This document shows, one piece after another, positions 35,755 to 45,500 of a stretch of 64,000 bases of DNA. The position numbers were made by a program, and so were the translations under genes. Every line of letters starts with the position of its first letter. Position 1 is the stretch's first letter. This stretch comes from Clostridiales bacterium (GTDB taxonomy: Bacteria; Bacillota; Clostridia; Lachnospirales; Lachnospiraceae), in assembly GCA_018372435.1 (NCBI GenBank), contig JAHAJA010000009.1:84924-148923 (forward strand), written 5' to 3'. A model generated the notes under the pieces. It ran no database searches. It was not told the origin of the DNA and saw only the letters and a list, made by a program, of their open reading frames with translations.

Positions 35755-36651
35755 ATGGAAATCAGAAATATTATTTCTTTTATGAAGATTGCAGAAACCA
35801 ATAGTTTTTCTAAAGCCGCAACCGCTCTTGGTTACACACAATCAAATGTCACTATGCAAATTAAACAATTAGAATCTGAACTTGGCACTATATTATTCGA
35901 TCGAATAGGAAAACAAACTACGCTTACTGAAAACGGTAAATTATTCGCAAAGTATGCTATGGAGATTTTGACGTCCGTAGATAACGCAAAACTTGCCCTC
36001 ACTAACAGTGTGGTTCCTTGTGGTGAAATCAAAATCGGAATCTTAGAGTCCCTATGCATTACGTATATGCCTGAAATCATCAATAGATTTCATCTAGCCT
36101 ATCCTGCTGTTAACACAATTATAAAAATCGGAAATTTTGAAGAACTTTCTTTCCTTTTAAACACAAATCAAATCGATTTATTATGGACATTTGATGACCC
36201 AATTACTAACGAGAATTGGATTAAAGAGTTTGAATATCCAAATCAAATATGTATCCTAGCAGCACCATCAAATAACATTTTTTTAGAAAAGGAAGTCTCC
36301 CTTGCATCATTTACTGACGAAACTTTTATCTTTACTGAAAATGATTGCAGCTATCGCAATGCATTTCAACAACTACTTATCTCCTCTAAAATACCTTATA
36401 ACACATTTATGGAAATAGGTAATACTGAAATCATCAAGAAATTTGTTGCTTCTGGATTATGTCTTTCTGTTTTACCTGAGTTTACAATTCAGTCGGAATT
36501 AAGGCTAGGAACGATTCAAGCAGTACACATCCCTGAATTTCAACTAGTAATGTATGGACAGGTTTTCTATCATAAAAACAAATGGATTTCGCCGGCAATG
36601 AAAGCCTTCCTAGCTGAACTTCCCCTTCATCTTAGTAAGTCCTGCATATAA
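35755..36651 (+). CDS. LysR-family transcriptional regulator
   Basis: 298 aa. N-terminal winged helix (SFSKAATALGYTQSNVTMQIKQLESEL, residues 19-45) and periplasmic-binding-like effector domain from about 90. CysL/YwfK-like by length and layout only. AAGGAG precedes the ATG. Divergent from hom, with a 189-base AT-rich spacer, so hom is its likely target (LysR proteins usually control the divergent gene). Confidence 0.9.
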   Translation: MEIRNIISFMKIAETNSFSKAATALGYTQSNVTMQIKQLESELGTILFDRIGKQTTLTENGKLFAKYAMEILTSVDNAKLALTNSVVPCGEIKIGILESLCITYMPEIINRFHLAYPAVNTIIKIGNFEELSFLLNTNQIDLLWTFDDPITNENWIKEFEYPNQICILAAPSNNIFLEKEVSLASFTDETFIFTENDCSYRNAFQQLLISSKIPYNTFMEIGNTEIIKKFVASGLCLSVLPEFTIQSELRLGTIQAVHIPEFQLVMYGQVFYHKNKWISPAMKAFLAELPLHLSKSCI

Positions 36652-36820
36652 CGTTATCCATTTAATCGTCTTATTCTTTCTTCCAGGGTCGAAAGTTGGA
36701 ACAGTCTTTGACTTAGTCAAACAATATCTTCCATCTTCCTCCCTATGTCTGTTTATGTAGTTCCAACCCTCCGTTACTGCTTCACTATTTGCCATTACAG
36801 GTACCATAATCGTCTATTTG

Positions 36821-37081
36821 TCATCTATACGATAGAATATATTCCTCTTTCAATAATACATATGAATAATCCTTTTCTACCGTACCCTTTATAGTTTTAC
36901 ACTCTCCTTCACAGTAAAACCTGAAACCACTTTTTTCAATTACTCGCTTTGATTGCTCATTCCATACAAAATGTCCTACCGTAAGGAAATCAAATGCTAA
37001 ATCCTCAAAACAATAAGAAACAACTCTATGTACAGCCTCTGGTATCAAGCCTCGTTCACACAAAAAACATACTTTATTCAC
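36821..37081 (-). pseudogene. 5'-truncated GNAT acetyltransferase (RimJ/RimL type)
   Basis: The frame holds only the C-terminal half of a RimJ/RimL-type N-acetyltransferase: RGLIPEAVHRVVSYCFEDL, FDFLTVGHFVWNEQSKRVIEKSGFRFYCEG. The N-terminal half (about 90 residues) and the beginning of the acetyl-CoA site are missing; upstream is non-coding sequence. No RBS-backed start. Regarded as a remnant. Confidence 0.75.
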
Positions 37082-37195
37082 ATTTTACACACAATTCGAG
37101 ACTATTCTTTACAGTTGTAAAACAAAAACACCAAGCCGAATAACTCTAACAATGAGAATACTCGACTAATTCTAAATTTTGAAAGGAGAATTCTT

Positions 37196-37732
37196 ATGAG
37201 AAATTCTAAATTCACAAAAAAAATATTCGTTTTAGGTGTATCAGCTACACTTGTCGCAGGTACTATGGTAGGTTGTAGTAGTAACAACTCAAATAATAAT
37301 GCTACTCCTACTAAAACAGACTCTACTACCTCCGATACAAGCACTACTAATACAACTACAACTGGCAGTACTAATGATGCTTCTGCAGATACTGCATCAA
37401 GTGATACTACCAATACAACAAATACTGCAGAATCAACAGACACTACAACTTCAACAGAGGAAGCTGCTACAGAAGCTCAATATGTAAAAGTTCAAAACTT
37501 CGATGGAACTACTGTTACTGCTTTAAAAGGTGAACTTTCATCTGATGCTACAACTTTTACCGCAGGAACAGAAACAGTTACTTTCAAAGTAACAGATACA
37601 ACTACAATTTCGATAGAATCTGCAAACGGAACAACGACTGGAACATCAGATCAAATCACTTCAGACTCTATCCTTGAAATTTCTTTAGATGCTAACAACA
37701 ATGCAACTGCAGTTACTATTAAAAATCTATAA
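37196..37732 (+). CDS. Thr/Ser-rich lipoprotein
   Basis: 178 aa. Signal peptide with lipobox GTMVGC near residue 27 (KKIFVLGVSATLVAGTMVG-C), so anchored outside on the membrane. A 60-residue low-complexity Thr/Ser/Asn/Asp linker follows, then a domain of about 80 residues (VKVQNFDGTTVTALKGEL..., ends AVTIKNL) I do not recognise. RBS AAAGGAG. Flanked by GNAT remnants and genes and followed by a strong terminator; monocistronic. Confidence 0.8.
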   Translation: MRNSKFTKKIFVLGVSATLVAGTMVGCSSNNSNNNATPTKTDSTTSDTSTTNTTTTGSTNDASADTASSDTTNTTNTAESTDTTTSTEEAATEAQYVKVQNFDGTTVTALKGELSSDATTFTAGTETVTFKVTDTTTISIESANGTTTGTSDQITSDSILEISLDANNNATAVTIKNL

Positions 37733-37776
37733 TGTATAGTATTAAAGTGAGCTTCAACTCAAGCAAGCTATAACAA

Positions 37777-37827
37777 AAGAGTCTGTTGTAAAATATGCAA
37801 ATATAACGTATTTAGCAACAGACTCTT
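37777..37827. terminator. Bidirectional terminator
   Basis: AAGAGTCTGTTG (37777-37788) and CAACAGACTCTT (37816-37827), 12-bp perfect stem, 27-base loop, between the convergent lipoprotein and GNAT genes. Confidence 0.8.
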
Positions 37828-37833
37828 ATTCTA

Positions 37834-38268
37834 TTATATCCACTGAATAAACGCCGTTTTATCCTTCTTATTGTATCCAGCTTCCTCATAGAACTTAAGT
37901 GTACTCTCCTCTTTTGATCCGGTCAGAAGCATTAACTTATAGCAATTCTCTTTTATTGCAATTTCTTTCGCATGATTTAGGCAATCTGTAGCTAATCCTC
38001 TTTTACGATACGATATATCCGTTATTACATTTTCCACAAACGCATAGGGTTGTCGATTATGTGTTAAATTGGAAATAATAACACAGACACAAGAAGAAAC
38101 GATTCTCCCATCTTCTTCCGCAACTATGATGTGATGATCTTTATCATTCAATATTTTGTTCCACAGTTCATTAATGTCTTCCGATTGTTCAGGCATCGGA
38201 TTATCATGTAATTGCATATAAAGTCTCATTAATCCAGTATAGTCATCATTATTGATTTCCCTAATCAT
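37834..38268 (-). CDS. GNAT-family N-acetyltransferase
   Basis: 144 aa, complete single GNAT domain. Acetyl-CoA binding loop VITDISYRKRGLATDCLNHAKEIA near residue 83 (R-x-x-G-x-A), and LLTGSKEESTLKFYEEAGYNKKDKTAFIQ at the C-terminus. Substrate unknown. AGGGGG precedes the ATG. Confidence 0.85.
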   Translation of the reverse strand: MIREINNDDYTGLMRLYMQLHDNPMPEQSEDINELWNKILNDKDHHIIVAEEDGRIVSSCVCVIISNLTHNRQPYAFVENVITDISYRKRGLATDCLNHAKEIAIKENCYKLMLLTGSKEESTLKFYEEAGYNKKDKTAFIQWI

Positions 38269-38282
38269 ACAATCCCCCTAAT

Positions 38283-38370
38283 CTAATGCTATGATTTTTT
38301 TCATATGCTTACCATTATCTACTCCCCAGAAAGTCTCATATCCACATTTAGGATAAAACTTAACCCTTAG
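38283..38370 (-). pseudogene. GNAT C-terminal remnant
   Basis: A short open stretch ending in a stop at 38283-38285 reads RVKFYPKCGYETFWGVDNGK and on to MKKIIALD, which is the alpha4-beta7 end of a GNAT acetyltransferase (FYxKxGY pattern). It has no start or upstream half; a stop lies a few codons upstream. Located just upstream of the intact GNAT gene. Confidence 0.6.
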
Positions 38371-38561
38371 TATAATATATAGTCCCAGACACACTGTCTC
38401 GACTCACTACAGCCCTTCTCTACATTTATTGTAATCCATTTCTATTTATTTTACAATAACTAGAAAAAAACATAGTAGGACCTCTTGAATCATCATGCAA
38501 TGTATTTATGCGGATTTGTAACCAAAATTCCATACTTATGTGCATAATCAAGATTCACTAT
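38371..38561. other. AT-rich gap with no gene seen
   Basis: Between the GNAT remnant and the terminator of the next gene. I find no ORF with an RBS, tRNA or conserved motif. Confidence 0.5.
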
Positions 38562-38600
38562 AAAAAAAGATACCAGTTATCAAAACAAACTAGTATCTTC
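38562..38600 (-). terminator. Terminator after the second GNAT gene
   Basis: AAGATACcAGTT (38567-38578) / AACTaGTATCTT (38588-38599), followed on minus by seven Ts. Confidence 0.85.
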
Positions 38601-38624
38601 TATAAATCTCCAGATTTCACAACC

Positions 38625-39104
38625 TTATAATTTCAAGACGGATACAATCTCTTCACCGCACATCTCACCATTTTCACAAAAGCCAACCGAAGAATATAGA
38701 GTTTTTGCAACTATATTTTCAGGTTCGTAAGAGAGCCAGCAATACTCCCCCTTACCACAAGGTTCACTTCGTAAATATTCTAAAACTTTATGTAACGCTT
38801 CTTTGCCTAAACCTTGACCTTGAAAATTCTTGTCTATCATAAATCGCCAAATACAATAATTGTTGCCTGCAACAGAAGGATCTTCTTCACCATCTACAGT
38901 CCCATATCCGATCATAGCAAAACCTACCAAGCAATTATCATTATAGATGCCAAAGGGTAAAGCCACATTTCCAGATGTAATTGCTGTATATGCTTCTAAA
39001 ATGCTTTCCGTATTGGTTGCTACAAAATTTGTTTGCTCCTCATTTACTGGCAACTTGATAACTTTCCATATGTTATTTGAATCAATTTCTCGTAACTGTA
39101 TCAT
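38625..39104 (-). CDS. GNAT-family N-acetyltransferase (BltD/spermidine acetyltransferase-like)
   Basis: 159 aa. IWRFMIDKNFQGQGLGKEALHKVLEYL near residue 85 is the acetyl-CoA loop (Q-G-Q-G-L-G), and ENIVAKTLYSSVGFCENGEM ends the domain. The order of motifs and the acidic N-terminal half (GYGTVDGEEDPS) resemble polyamine acetyltransferases of the BltD/PaiA group, but the substrate is not certain. RBS AAAGGAG. Confidence 0.85.
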   Translation of the reverse strand: MIQLREIDSNNIWKVIKLPVNEEQTNFVATNTESILEAYTAITSGNVALPFGIYNDNCLVGFAMIGYGTVDGEEDPSVAGNNYCIWRFMIDKNFQGQGLGKEALHKVLEYLRSEPCGKGEYCWLSYEPENIVAKTLYSSVGFCENGEMCGEEIVSVLKL

Positions 39105-39154
39105 ATAAATCTCCTTTCGAGCCGCAGAATAAACGGTACTTAGACATTTGTAAA

Positions 39155-39340
39155 CTAATACATCATTAACGCAATAATTATGAATAATAGACTAAGAGAG
39201 GATAGCATAGCTTCTATAACAAATTCTTGATTGTTAATTACGCTCTTAATTGCTGATATAAAACCGAATACAAAGGTAAATGGTGTTATCCATATTGTAT
39301 AAATACTTATCACTCCCAATATACGTAATAAAGCCTCCAA
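39155..39340 (-). CDS. Small two-helix membrane protein
   Basis: 61 aa with two hydrophobic segments (about 8-30 and 42-60). Starts with TTG at 39340, supported by TAGGAG eight bases upstream. No recognisable family. Lies between the GNAT gene and the tRNA. Confidence 0.55.
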   Translation of the reverse strand: MEALLRILGVISIYTIWITPFTFVFGFISAIKSVINNQEFVIEAMLSSLSLLFIIIALMMY

Positions 39341-39482
39341 TTTATCATCTCCTACATGTATTATTTTTCACATGTATCATTGTAAGCCATTTGTGTTTAT
39401 TTTACAATATTTTGTTGTTTTTCATTCGAATACAAATACTAAACGAAAGGCCAACCACATTCCTATTCTGCTTCCATAACAA

Positions 39483-39513
39483 AAAGAGCCTAAGGAAAAA
39501 CCTTAGACTCTTT
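39483..39513 (-). terminator. Terminator after tRNA-Glu
   Basis: AAAGAGcCTAAGG / CCTTAGaCTCTTT (39483-39495 and 39501-39513) with a T-run (TTTTTG) after it on minus. Confidence 0.85.
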
Positions 39514-39532
39514 CATATTCCATATTTATTAA

Positions 39533-39604
39533 CAGCTCGTACGGGAATCGAACCCGTGTTTCCGCCGTGAGAGGGCGGCGTCTTGACCGCTTGACCAACG
39601 AGCC
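39533..39604 (-). tRNA. tRNA-Glu (anticodon CTC)
   Basis: On the minus strand the 72-base cloverleaf is complete: acceptor GGCTCGT/ACGAGCT, D-arm GTCAAGCGGTCAAGAC, anticodon stem CCGCC/GGCGG with loop CTCTCAC (anticodon CTC), and T-arm ACGGGTTCGAATCCCGT. CCA is not encoded. The first pair is G1-U72 instead of the usual G-C. Reads GAG codons. Confidence 0.92.
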
Positions 39605-39735
39605 TTACAACGAAGTTAATGATACCATAGAATATTTTCTTTTGCAAGTATTTTTTTGAATATTTTTAAAAAATCTGAATATTTTTATTTTGTTTCCATA
39701 TACTTATAAATTCTTTTTATTATTACCATTTCAAC

Positions 39736-41169
39736 TTACCAATCAAGTCTCTTTTTCTTTAATAGCAATACCCTTCGAACAGAATCCTCGATTCTTGCTT
39801 CACTAATCTCGCCGTTCTTAACCGCCTTCAACAAACTGTTGTAAGACTTGCGAAAATCTGCCGGCATAAGAATGAGATCACAACCTGCTTTTACTGCTGC
39901 CGTGGTTGATTGTTCAATCGTATAATTCTTGCTGATTGCACCCATATTCATAGCATCTGTAATTATAACACCATCATATCCTAACTTCTTACGCAAGATA
40001 TCTGAAACCATTACTTTTGATAATGAACTTGGTGTATTATCCCCTATTACTTTTGGTACAGATATATGTCCAACCATTATAAGATCAATCCCATTCTTAA
40101 TTCCATCAATAAAAGGTACAAGATCTGCCTTTTCTAATTGCTCATAAGTTTTGTTGGTATACGCGAATCCTTTATGAGAATCTCCTTCTGTAGCCCCATG
40201 CCCTGGGAAATGTTTATAGGTAGCATACAAGCCTGCATCATTAAGTCCCTGCGTGTAAGCGCCAGCATATTCAACTACTTTCTTTGGTAATGAGCCAAAG
40301 GAACGATTCTTTACTACTGTGTTCTTTTTATTCGTTAACACGTCAGAGTCGGGTGCAAAATCTAGGTTAAAACCATATTTGCTTAGATATTGACCAATCG
40401 TATTACCAATCTTATACGCTTCTTCTTTTGATGCTACCGTTGATAAGTTATTGAATTTGGTTACCTTAAACTTCGGATTATTACCAATTCTAGCTACTTC
40501 CCCACCTTCTTCATCAATTCCAAGAAACATCGGTATTCCATTGTTTTCTGTTGCGTATTGCTGCGTATTCGTAAGCAATTTTGTGAGTTGGCTCTCACTA
40601 TTAATATTCCCCGAGAAATAGATAACTCCTGCTACATGATACTTATCAATCGCATTCTTCGTTTTCGTACCTGCTACTGTTACATTATTATAATTGGTTA
40701 ATTCTTCGGGCGAAACGATGAACATTTGACATATTTTTTCTTCCAGAGTCATATTCTTGATTATTTCGTTCACTTCTTTTAGTTGTTGTTGTTCCTTCTT
40801 CGTTACCTTCATTTCTGCTAGTTTGTCTTCATCTCCATTACTATCAGCAACTACATTTGCAAGTTCTGTACTTTCTGTAGCATCAGGCGTTGTTTGATCC
40901 GTTTCCTCAACGTCATTCGAAATAGTATCTTTTGAAATCCCCAACGAACCTTTCTCCGTCTTCATTGATTCTTGTTCCTTCTGCTTGATGGAGGCTGCTA
41001 CTACTTCCGTAACATTTTCTCTACCATATTTACTATTATCAGAAGCCCCTTTATATTCCCCTAACAGAATTAATGCGAATCCAACCGCAAAAACCTCCGC
41101 TAGTATTATGTACAGATATCGTTTTATGTTCTTCTTATAGTTATCTTCCTTATTTTCTTCTTTATTCAT
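39736..41169 (-). CDS. Glycoside hydrolase family 3, NagZ-type beta-N-acetylhexosaminidase
   Basis: 477 aa. N-terminal membrane anchor (about residues 18-36, YLYIILAEVFAVGFALILL), a low-complexity linker, then the GH3 TIM barrel. NagZ signature KHFPGHGATEGDSH near residue 325 supplies the general acid His, and ITDAMNMGAI near 405 the nucleophile Asp. Likely acts outside, removing GlcNAc from muropeptides or chitin-like chains. A longer frame begins with TTG at 41193; AGAGGA better fits the ATG at 41169. Monocistronic. Confidence 0.88.
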   Translation of the reverse strand: MNKEENKEDNYKKNIKRYLYIILAEVFAVGFALILLGEYKGASDNSKYGRENVTEVVAASIKQKEQESMKTEKGSLGISKDTISNDVEETDQTTPDATESTELANVVADSNGDEDKLAEMKVTKKEQQQLKEVNEIIKNMTLEEKICQMFIVSPEELTNYNNVTVAGTKTKNAIDKYHVAGVIYFSGNINSESQLTKLLTNTQQYATENNGIPMFLGIDEEGGEVARIGNNPKFKVTKFNNLSTVASKEEAYKIGNTIGQYLSKYGFNLDFAPDSDVLTNKKNTVVKNRSFGSLPKKVVEYAGAYTQGLNDAGLYATYKHFPGHGATEGDSHKGFAYTNKTYEQLEKADLVPFIDGIKNGIDLIMVGHISVPKVIGDNTPSSLSKVMVSDILRKKLGYDGVIITDAMNMGAISKNYTIEQSTTAAVKAGCDLILMPADFRKSYNSLLKAVKNGEISEARIEDSVRRVLLLKKKRLDW

Positions 41170-41325
41170 AGTCTCATTTTCCTCTCTTAACAATCGTACA
41201 CTTTATGTAGTTATCATATTTTATCCACTTATATATAAATTAACCTATTTATTTATTTTTGTCAATATTTGGTATTTTATTTCCAGAGTTTTTCATCTGC
41301 AATACTTTTTCTACTACATTAAAAA

Positions 41326-41360
41326 AGGACTGAACCCTGTTCAGTACAGCATTCAATCCT
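41326..41360 (-). terminator. Terminator after degV
   Basis: AGGACTGAA (41326-41334) pairs with TTCAATCCT (41352-41360), one G-T pair, followed on minus by TTTTTT. A nested ACTGAAC/GTTCAGT arm makes an alternative fold. Confidence 0.8.
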
Positions 41361-41427
41361 CATTGATTGTCTGAATTTTATTGTTTAGCCAGTTTAGCCA
41401 GATCAAAGCCTTTTATCTCGATACCTA

Positions 41428-42306
41428 TTATGCATCATATCTTTTAATGAATCCCATACCAATTGGGTGCGGTCCTGTATGTGTACCAATGGTAACACCG
41501 ATACGACCAATCATTGGCACTTTAACACCAAGACCTTCATCAACCATATCTTTGAATTTCTCAGCTTCATCAAAATCAATTCCTGTACCTACTGCAAAGG
41601 AATATGTTCCTGGATCTTCGCCAATTTTCTTAAAATGCTCTTGCGCTATATCAATTAACCTTTTCTTTGACTTCTCACGACTTCTAGTAATTCCAGCTGG
41701 AAAGATTTCTCCCTCTTTCAATACAATCAAAGGTTTAATCCCAAGTGTATCACTTGCGAAAGTTAAGAGTTTTCCCATACGTCCACCTTTTTTTAGATAA
41801 TCCATACTTCCTATGGTGAAGATGATACGTCCAGTTGATTTAATACGTTCCAGGTGGGCGATTGCTTCTTCATAACCAACACCATCTTTTTGCATACGTA
41901 GTGCTTCCTGCACATATAACCCTTGTAAAACTGTATTAACCATGGAATCAATAACAGTAATTACTGCATTCGGATATTTTTCCAATGCAATTTCTTTGGC
42001 ATTACATGCAGATTGATAGGAACCACTGAATTTGGTTGTAATGCAGATGCAAATCATGGGAGTAGCAGTTTCTGCGTATTTGGAGAAAACATCAACAAAA
42101 TCTTGAACAGATGGCAGAGATGTTTTCGGATATACATGTTCTTCTATCATTTTATTATAAAATTCAAAGTGGTCAACCTCAACACCCTCTTTGTAATAGT
42201 TTTCTCCATCAAATGATACATAGAACGGTACGATCTCTAACCCTCTCTCTTTTGCAAATTCTAATGACAAATCACAAGATCCATCGCTAATAATCTGATA
42301 TTTCAT
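41428..42306 (-). CDS. DegV-family fatty-acid-binding protein
   Basis: 292 aa. Two-domain DegV/FakB-type protein that binds a fatty acid and hands it to the kinase FakA. IISDGSCDLSLEFAKERGLEIVPFYVSF opens the protein; KTSLPSVQDF near residue 62 holds the Ser/Thr that contacts the carboxylate, and GRMGKLLTF near 175 and GTHTGPHPIGMGF at the C-terminus are typical. No kinase gene is adjacent. Confidence 0.92.
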   Translation of the reverse strand: MKYQIISDGSCDLSLEFAKERGLEIVPFYVSFDGENYYKEGVEVDHFEFYNKMIEEHVYPKTSLPSVQDFVDVFSKYAETATPMICICITTKFSGSYQSACNAKEIALEKYPNAVITVIDSMVNTVLQGLYVQEALRMQKDGVGYEEAIAHLERIKSTGRIIFTIGSMDYLKKGGRMGKLLTFASDTLGIKPLIVLKEGEIFPAGITRSREKSKKRLIDIAQEHFKKIGEDPGTYSFAVGTGIDFDEAEKFKDMVDEGLGVKVPMIGRIGVTIGTHTGPHPIGMGFIKRYDA

Positions 42307-42452
42307 AATAATTTAACCTCACTTTTATATCGTATTAACTCTTCTTATCATAGTTTTCAATACCATATGATGCATTTTAGCACATTTATCCCAAAAGAAC
42401 AGTACCTTTGGTTTTTGTTAATAATTATTTTATAAAACATTCAGATTTAACT

Positions 42453-42522
42453 AAAAAGACAACCAACATATGGTTTGATATGCGGCACACGCACACTTAG
42501 AAACCATGAAGGTTGTCTTTTT
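42453..42522 (-). terminator. Terminator after polC
   Basis: AAAAAGACAACC (42453-42464) / GGTTGTCTTTTT (42511-42522), with an inner ATGGTTT/AAACCAT arm. The right-hand arm closely resembles the hairpin at 8752-8827. Confidence 0.85.
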
Positions 42523-42538
42523 ACTAGAGTTATTGCAG

Positions 42539-45500
42539 TTACATCTGGAAGAAATCCATTAATGAAATCTGATTGGTAGCTGGTAAATCTGCAAGAATTC
42601 CAAGGTCTGCCATTGTATCAATAACCGTAGCACTGACCTTGGTTCTTTGTCTGAAGTCATCAAGGGACAAGAATTTACCATCTCTTGCAGCAAGCACTAC
42701 TGCTTCTGCCGCTTTATCACCAAGTCCATCAATGGTATTAAGCGCAGGCATAATCTTACCATCAAAGATTTGAAAATGATGTGATTTGGCTCGGTAAACA
42801 TCAAGTGGCTCAAACTCAAATCCCCTTGCATACATCTCTTGAACAATTCTCATATCTTTTAAAGTATCAAGCTCCTTCTTCGATAGTTCATTCATACGTT
42901 TCTTATAATCAGCCATATAATATTCTAGTTTTTCACGACCAAGACACATTAGTTCATAGTTGAATGCTGAAGCACGGATACTGAAGTATGCCGTGTAATA
43001 TGCTATCGGGTGATACACTTTAAAAAACGCAATGCGAAAGGCCATCATAACGTATGCAGCCGCATGAGCTTTCGGGAACATGTATTTAATCTTCTTACAG
43101 GATTCAATATACCATTCTGGCACTCCCGCCTCAATCATGGCTTTCTCCATATCCGGGGTTAAGCCTTTACCCTTACGAACACTTTCCATGATCTTGAAAG
43201 CAAGACCATTCTCTACTCCCGTATGAATTAAATAGGTCATGATATCATCACGGGTACAAATTGCGGTAGATAGTGTACAATTTCCATTCTGTATATAATA
43301 CTGGGCATTGTTTAGCCATACGTCTGTACCATGGGACAGACCTGAGATACGTACCAGATCGGAAAAGGTCTTCGGCTTTGTATCACGAAGCATCTGCATA
43401 ACGAAATCAGTACCAAACTCAGGAATTCCTAAGGAGCCCAAATCACAACCACCTAAATCTTCTGGTTTTAAACCCAACGCACTAAGATTATCGAACAAGG
43501 ATAATACTTTCTCATCATCAAAACGAATGGTTAAAGGATCAATTCCTGTTATATCTTGTAGCATACGAATAATGGTCGGATCATCATGTCCGAGTATATC
43601 AAGTTTTAACAAGTTGTGATCAATTGAGTGATAATCAAAATGCGTTGTAATTGTTTGCGTCGTCATATCGTTAGCTGGTCGTTGTACAGGTGTGAACGAA
43701 TAGATTTCTTCACCAAGCGGAAGAACTACGATACCTCCTGGATGCTGCCCAGTTGTTCTACGAACCCCAACACAACCATCAACGATACGTTCTATCTCTG
43801 CTCTTCTCTTATGTTGACCATGTTCTTCATAGTATTTTAGTACATACCCAAATGCTGTCTTATCGGCCAAGGTACCAATTGTTCCTGCACGGAACGTCTG
43901 TCCTTTACCAAAGATAACCTCGGTATAATCATGGGCATGACTTTGGTACTCTCCTGAGAAGTTAAGATCGATATCTGGTTCCTTATCACCATAGAAACCA
44001 AGGAAGGTTTCGAATGGAATTTCATGACCATCTTTGCTAAGTGGCTGTCCGCAATTCGGACATAATTTATCTGGCATGTCACAACCTGATTTACCTGCAA
44101 AAGCCTTCACTTCTTCCGAATCAAAATCAGAATAGTAGCAGTTCGTACAGTAATAATGAGCCGGTAGCGGATTAACTTCCGTAATACCTGACATGGTAGC
44201 TGCGAAGGAGGATCCTACCGAACCTCTCGAACCTACCAGATATCCATCTTCATTAGATTTCCAAACTAGTTTCTGAGCGATAATATACATTACGGCGAAA
44301 CCATTGCTAATGATCGATTTTAATTCCTTTTCTAGACGAGCACTTACCGGCTCAGGTAGATTTGGTCCATACATAGAATGAGCTTTATCGTAACAGATGG
44401 TACGTAAATCCTCGTCTGAATTCTCGATGACAGGAGGACATTTATCTGGTCGAACTGGTGAGATCTTCTCGACCATATCCGCAATCTTATTGGTATTGGT
44501 GATAACAATCTCTTCTGCCTTCTCTCGACCAAGATACGTAAATTCCGCTAACATCTCATCTGTGGTGCGAAGATACAACGGTGGTTGATTATCCGCATCT
44601 TTGAACCCTTTACCTGTCATGATAATCCGTCGATACACTTCATCTTCTGGATCTAAGAAATGCACATCACAAGTACCTACAACTGGCTTGTTGAATTCTT
44701 CTCCAAGTGCAACGATCTTTTTATTAATCTCAATCAAATCCTCTTTGGACTTAACATCATACTTATCACTATGAATCATGAAATCATTGTTGCCAAGTGG
44801 CTGTATTTCTAGATAATCATAGAAATCCACTAACCTAGTAATCTCTTCCTTGGATTGGTTTCTAAGTATCGCTTGATATAATTCACCTGCCTCGCAGGCA
44901 GAACCAATAAGTAATCCTTCCCGATTTTCTAAGAATACACTCTTTGGTATTCTCGGTCTACGAGCGTAGTAATTTATATGAGAATAAGAGATTAATTTAT
45001 ACAAATTAATTCTACCTATGTCGTTTTGTGCTAGAATAATGGCATGATAGGTTGGAAGCTTCTTTATCATAGCCGCGGAGAGCTTACTCATCTCATTTAA
45101 TTTCTCTACACTAAACACATTCTTCTCTTTTAGCATCTGAATGAATTTCACATAGATCTCAGCTGTAGCACCTGCATCATCAACTGCACGGTGATGGTTT
45201 TCAAGAGAGATACCTAGTTCCTTCGCAACGATATTCAACTTGAATTTTGATAAGGTTGGAAGTAGTACACGTGCCATAGATACGGTATCTATAACTGTAA
45301 AATCTGTGTTGATTCCTAACTGTTCCGCCTTCTTCGTTATGAAACCAACATCAAAAGAAGCATTATGAGCAACTAAAATGCAGCCCTCACAAAACTCTAA
45401 GAATTGTGGTAATATTACATCAATAGTTGACGAATCCATAACCATAGTATCTTGAATTCCTGTTAACTTCTCAATCTCATAAGGAATTGGAATCTCTGGA

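Noticed and set aside
36610..36807. 65-residue minus-strand frame overlapping the LysR gene end
   Set aside because: It overlaps the LysR C-terminus, has no ribosome binding site, and matches no family I recognise. A remnant is possible but not supported.
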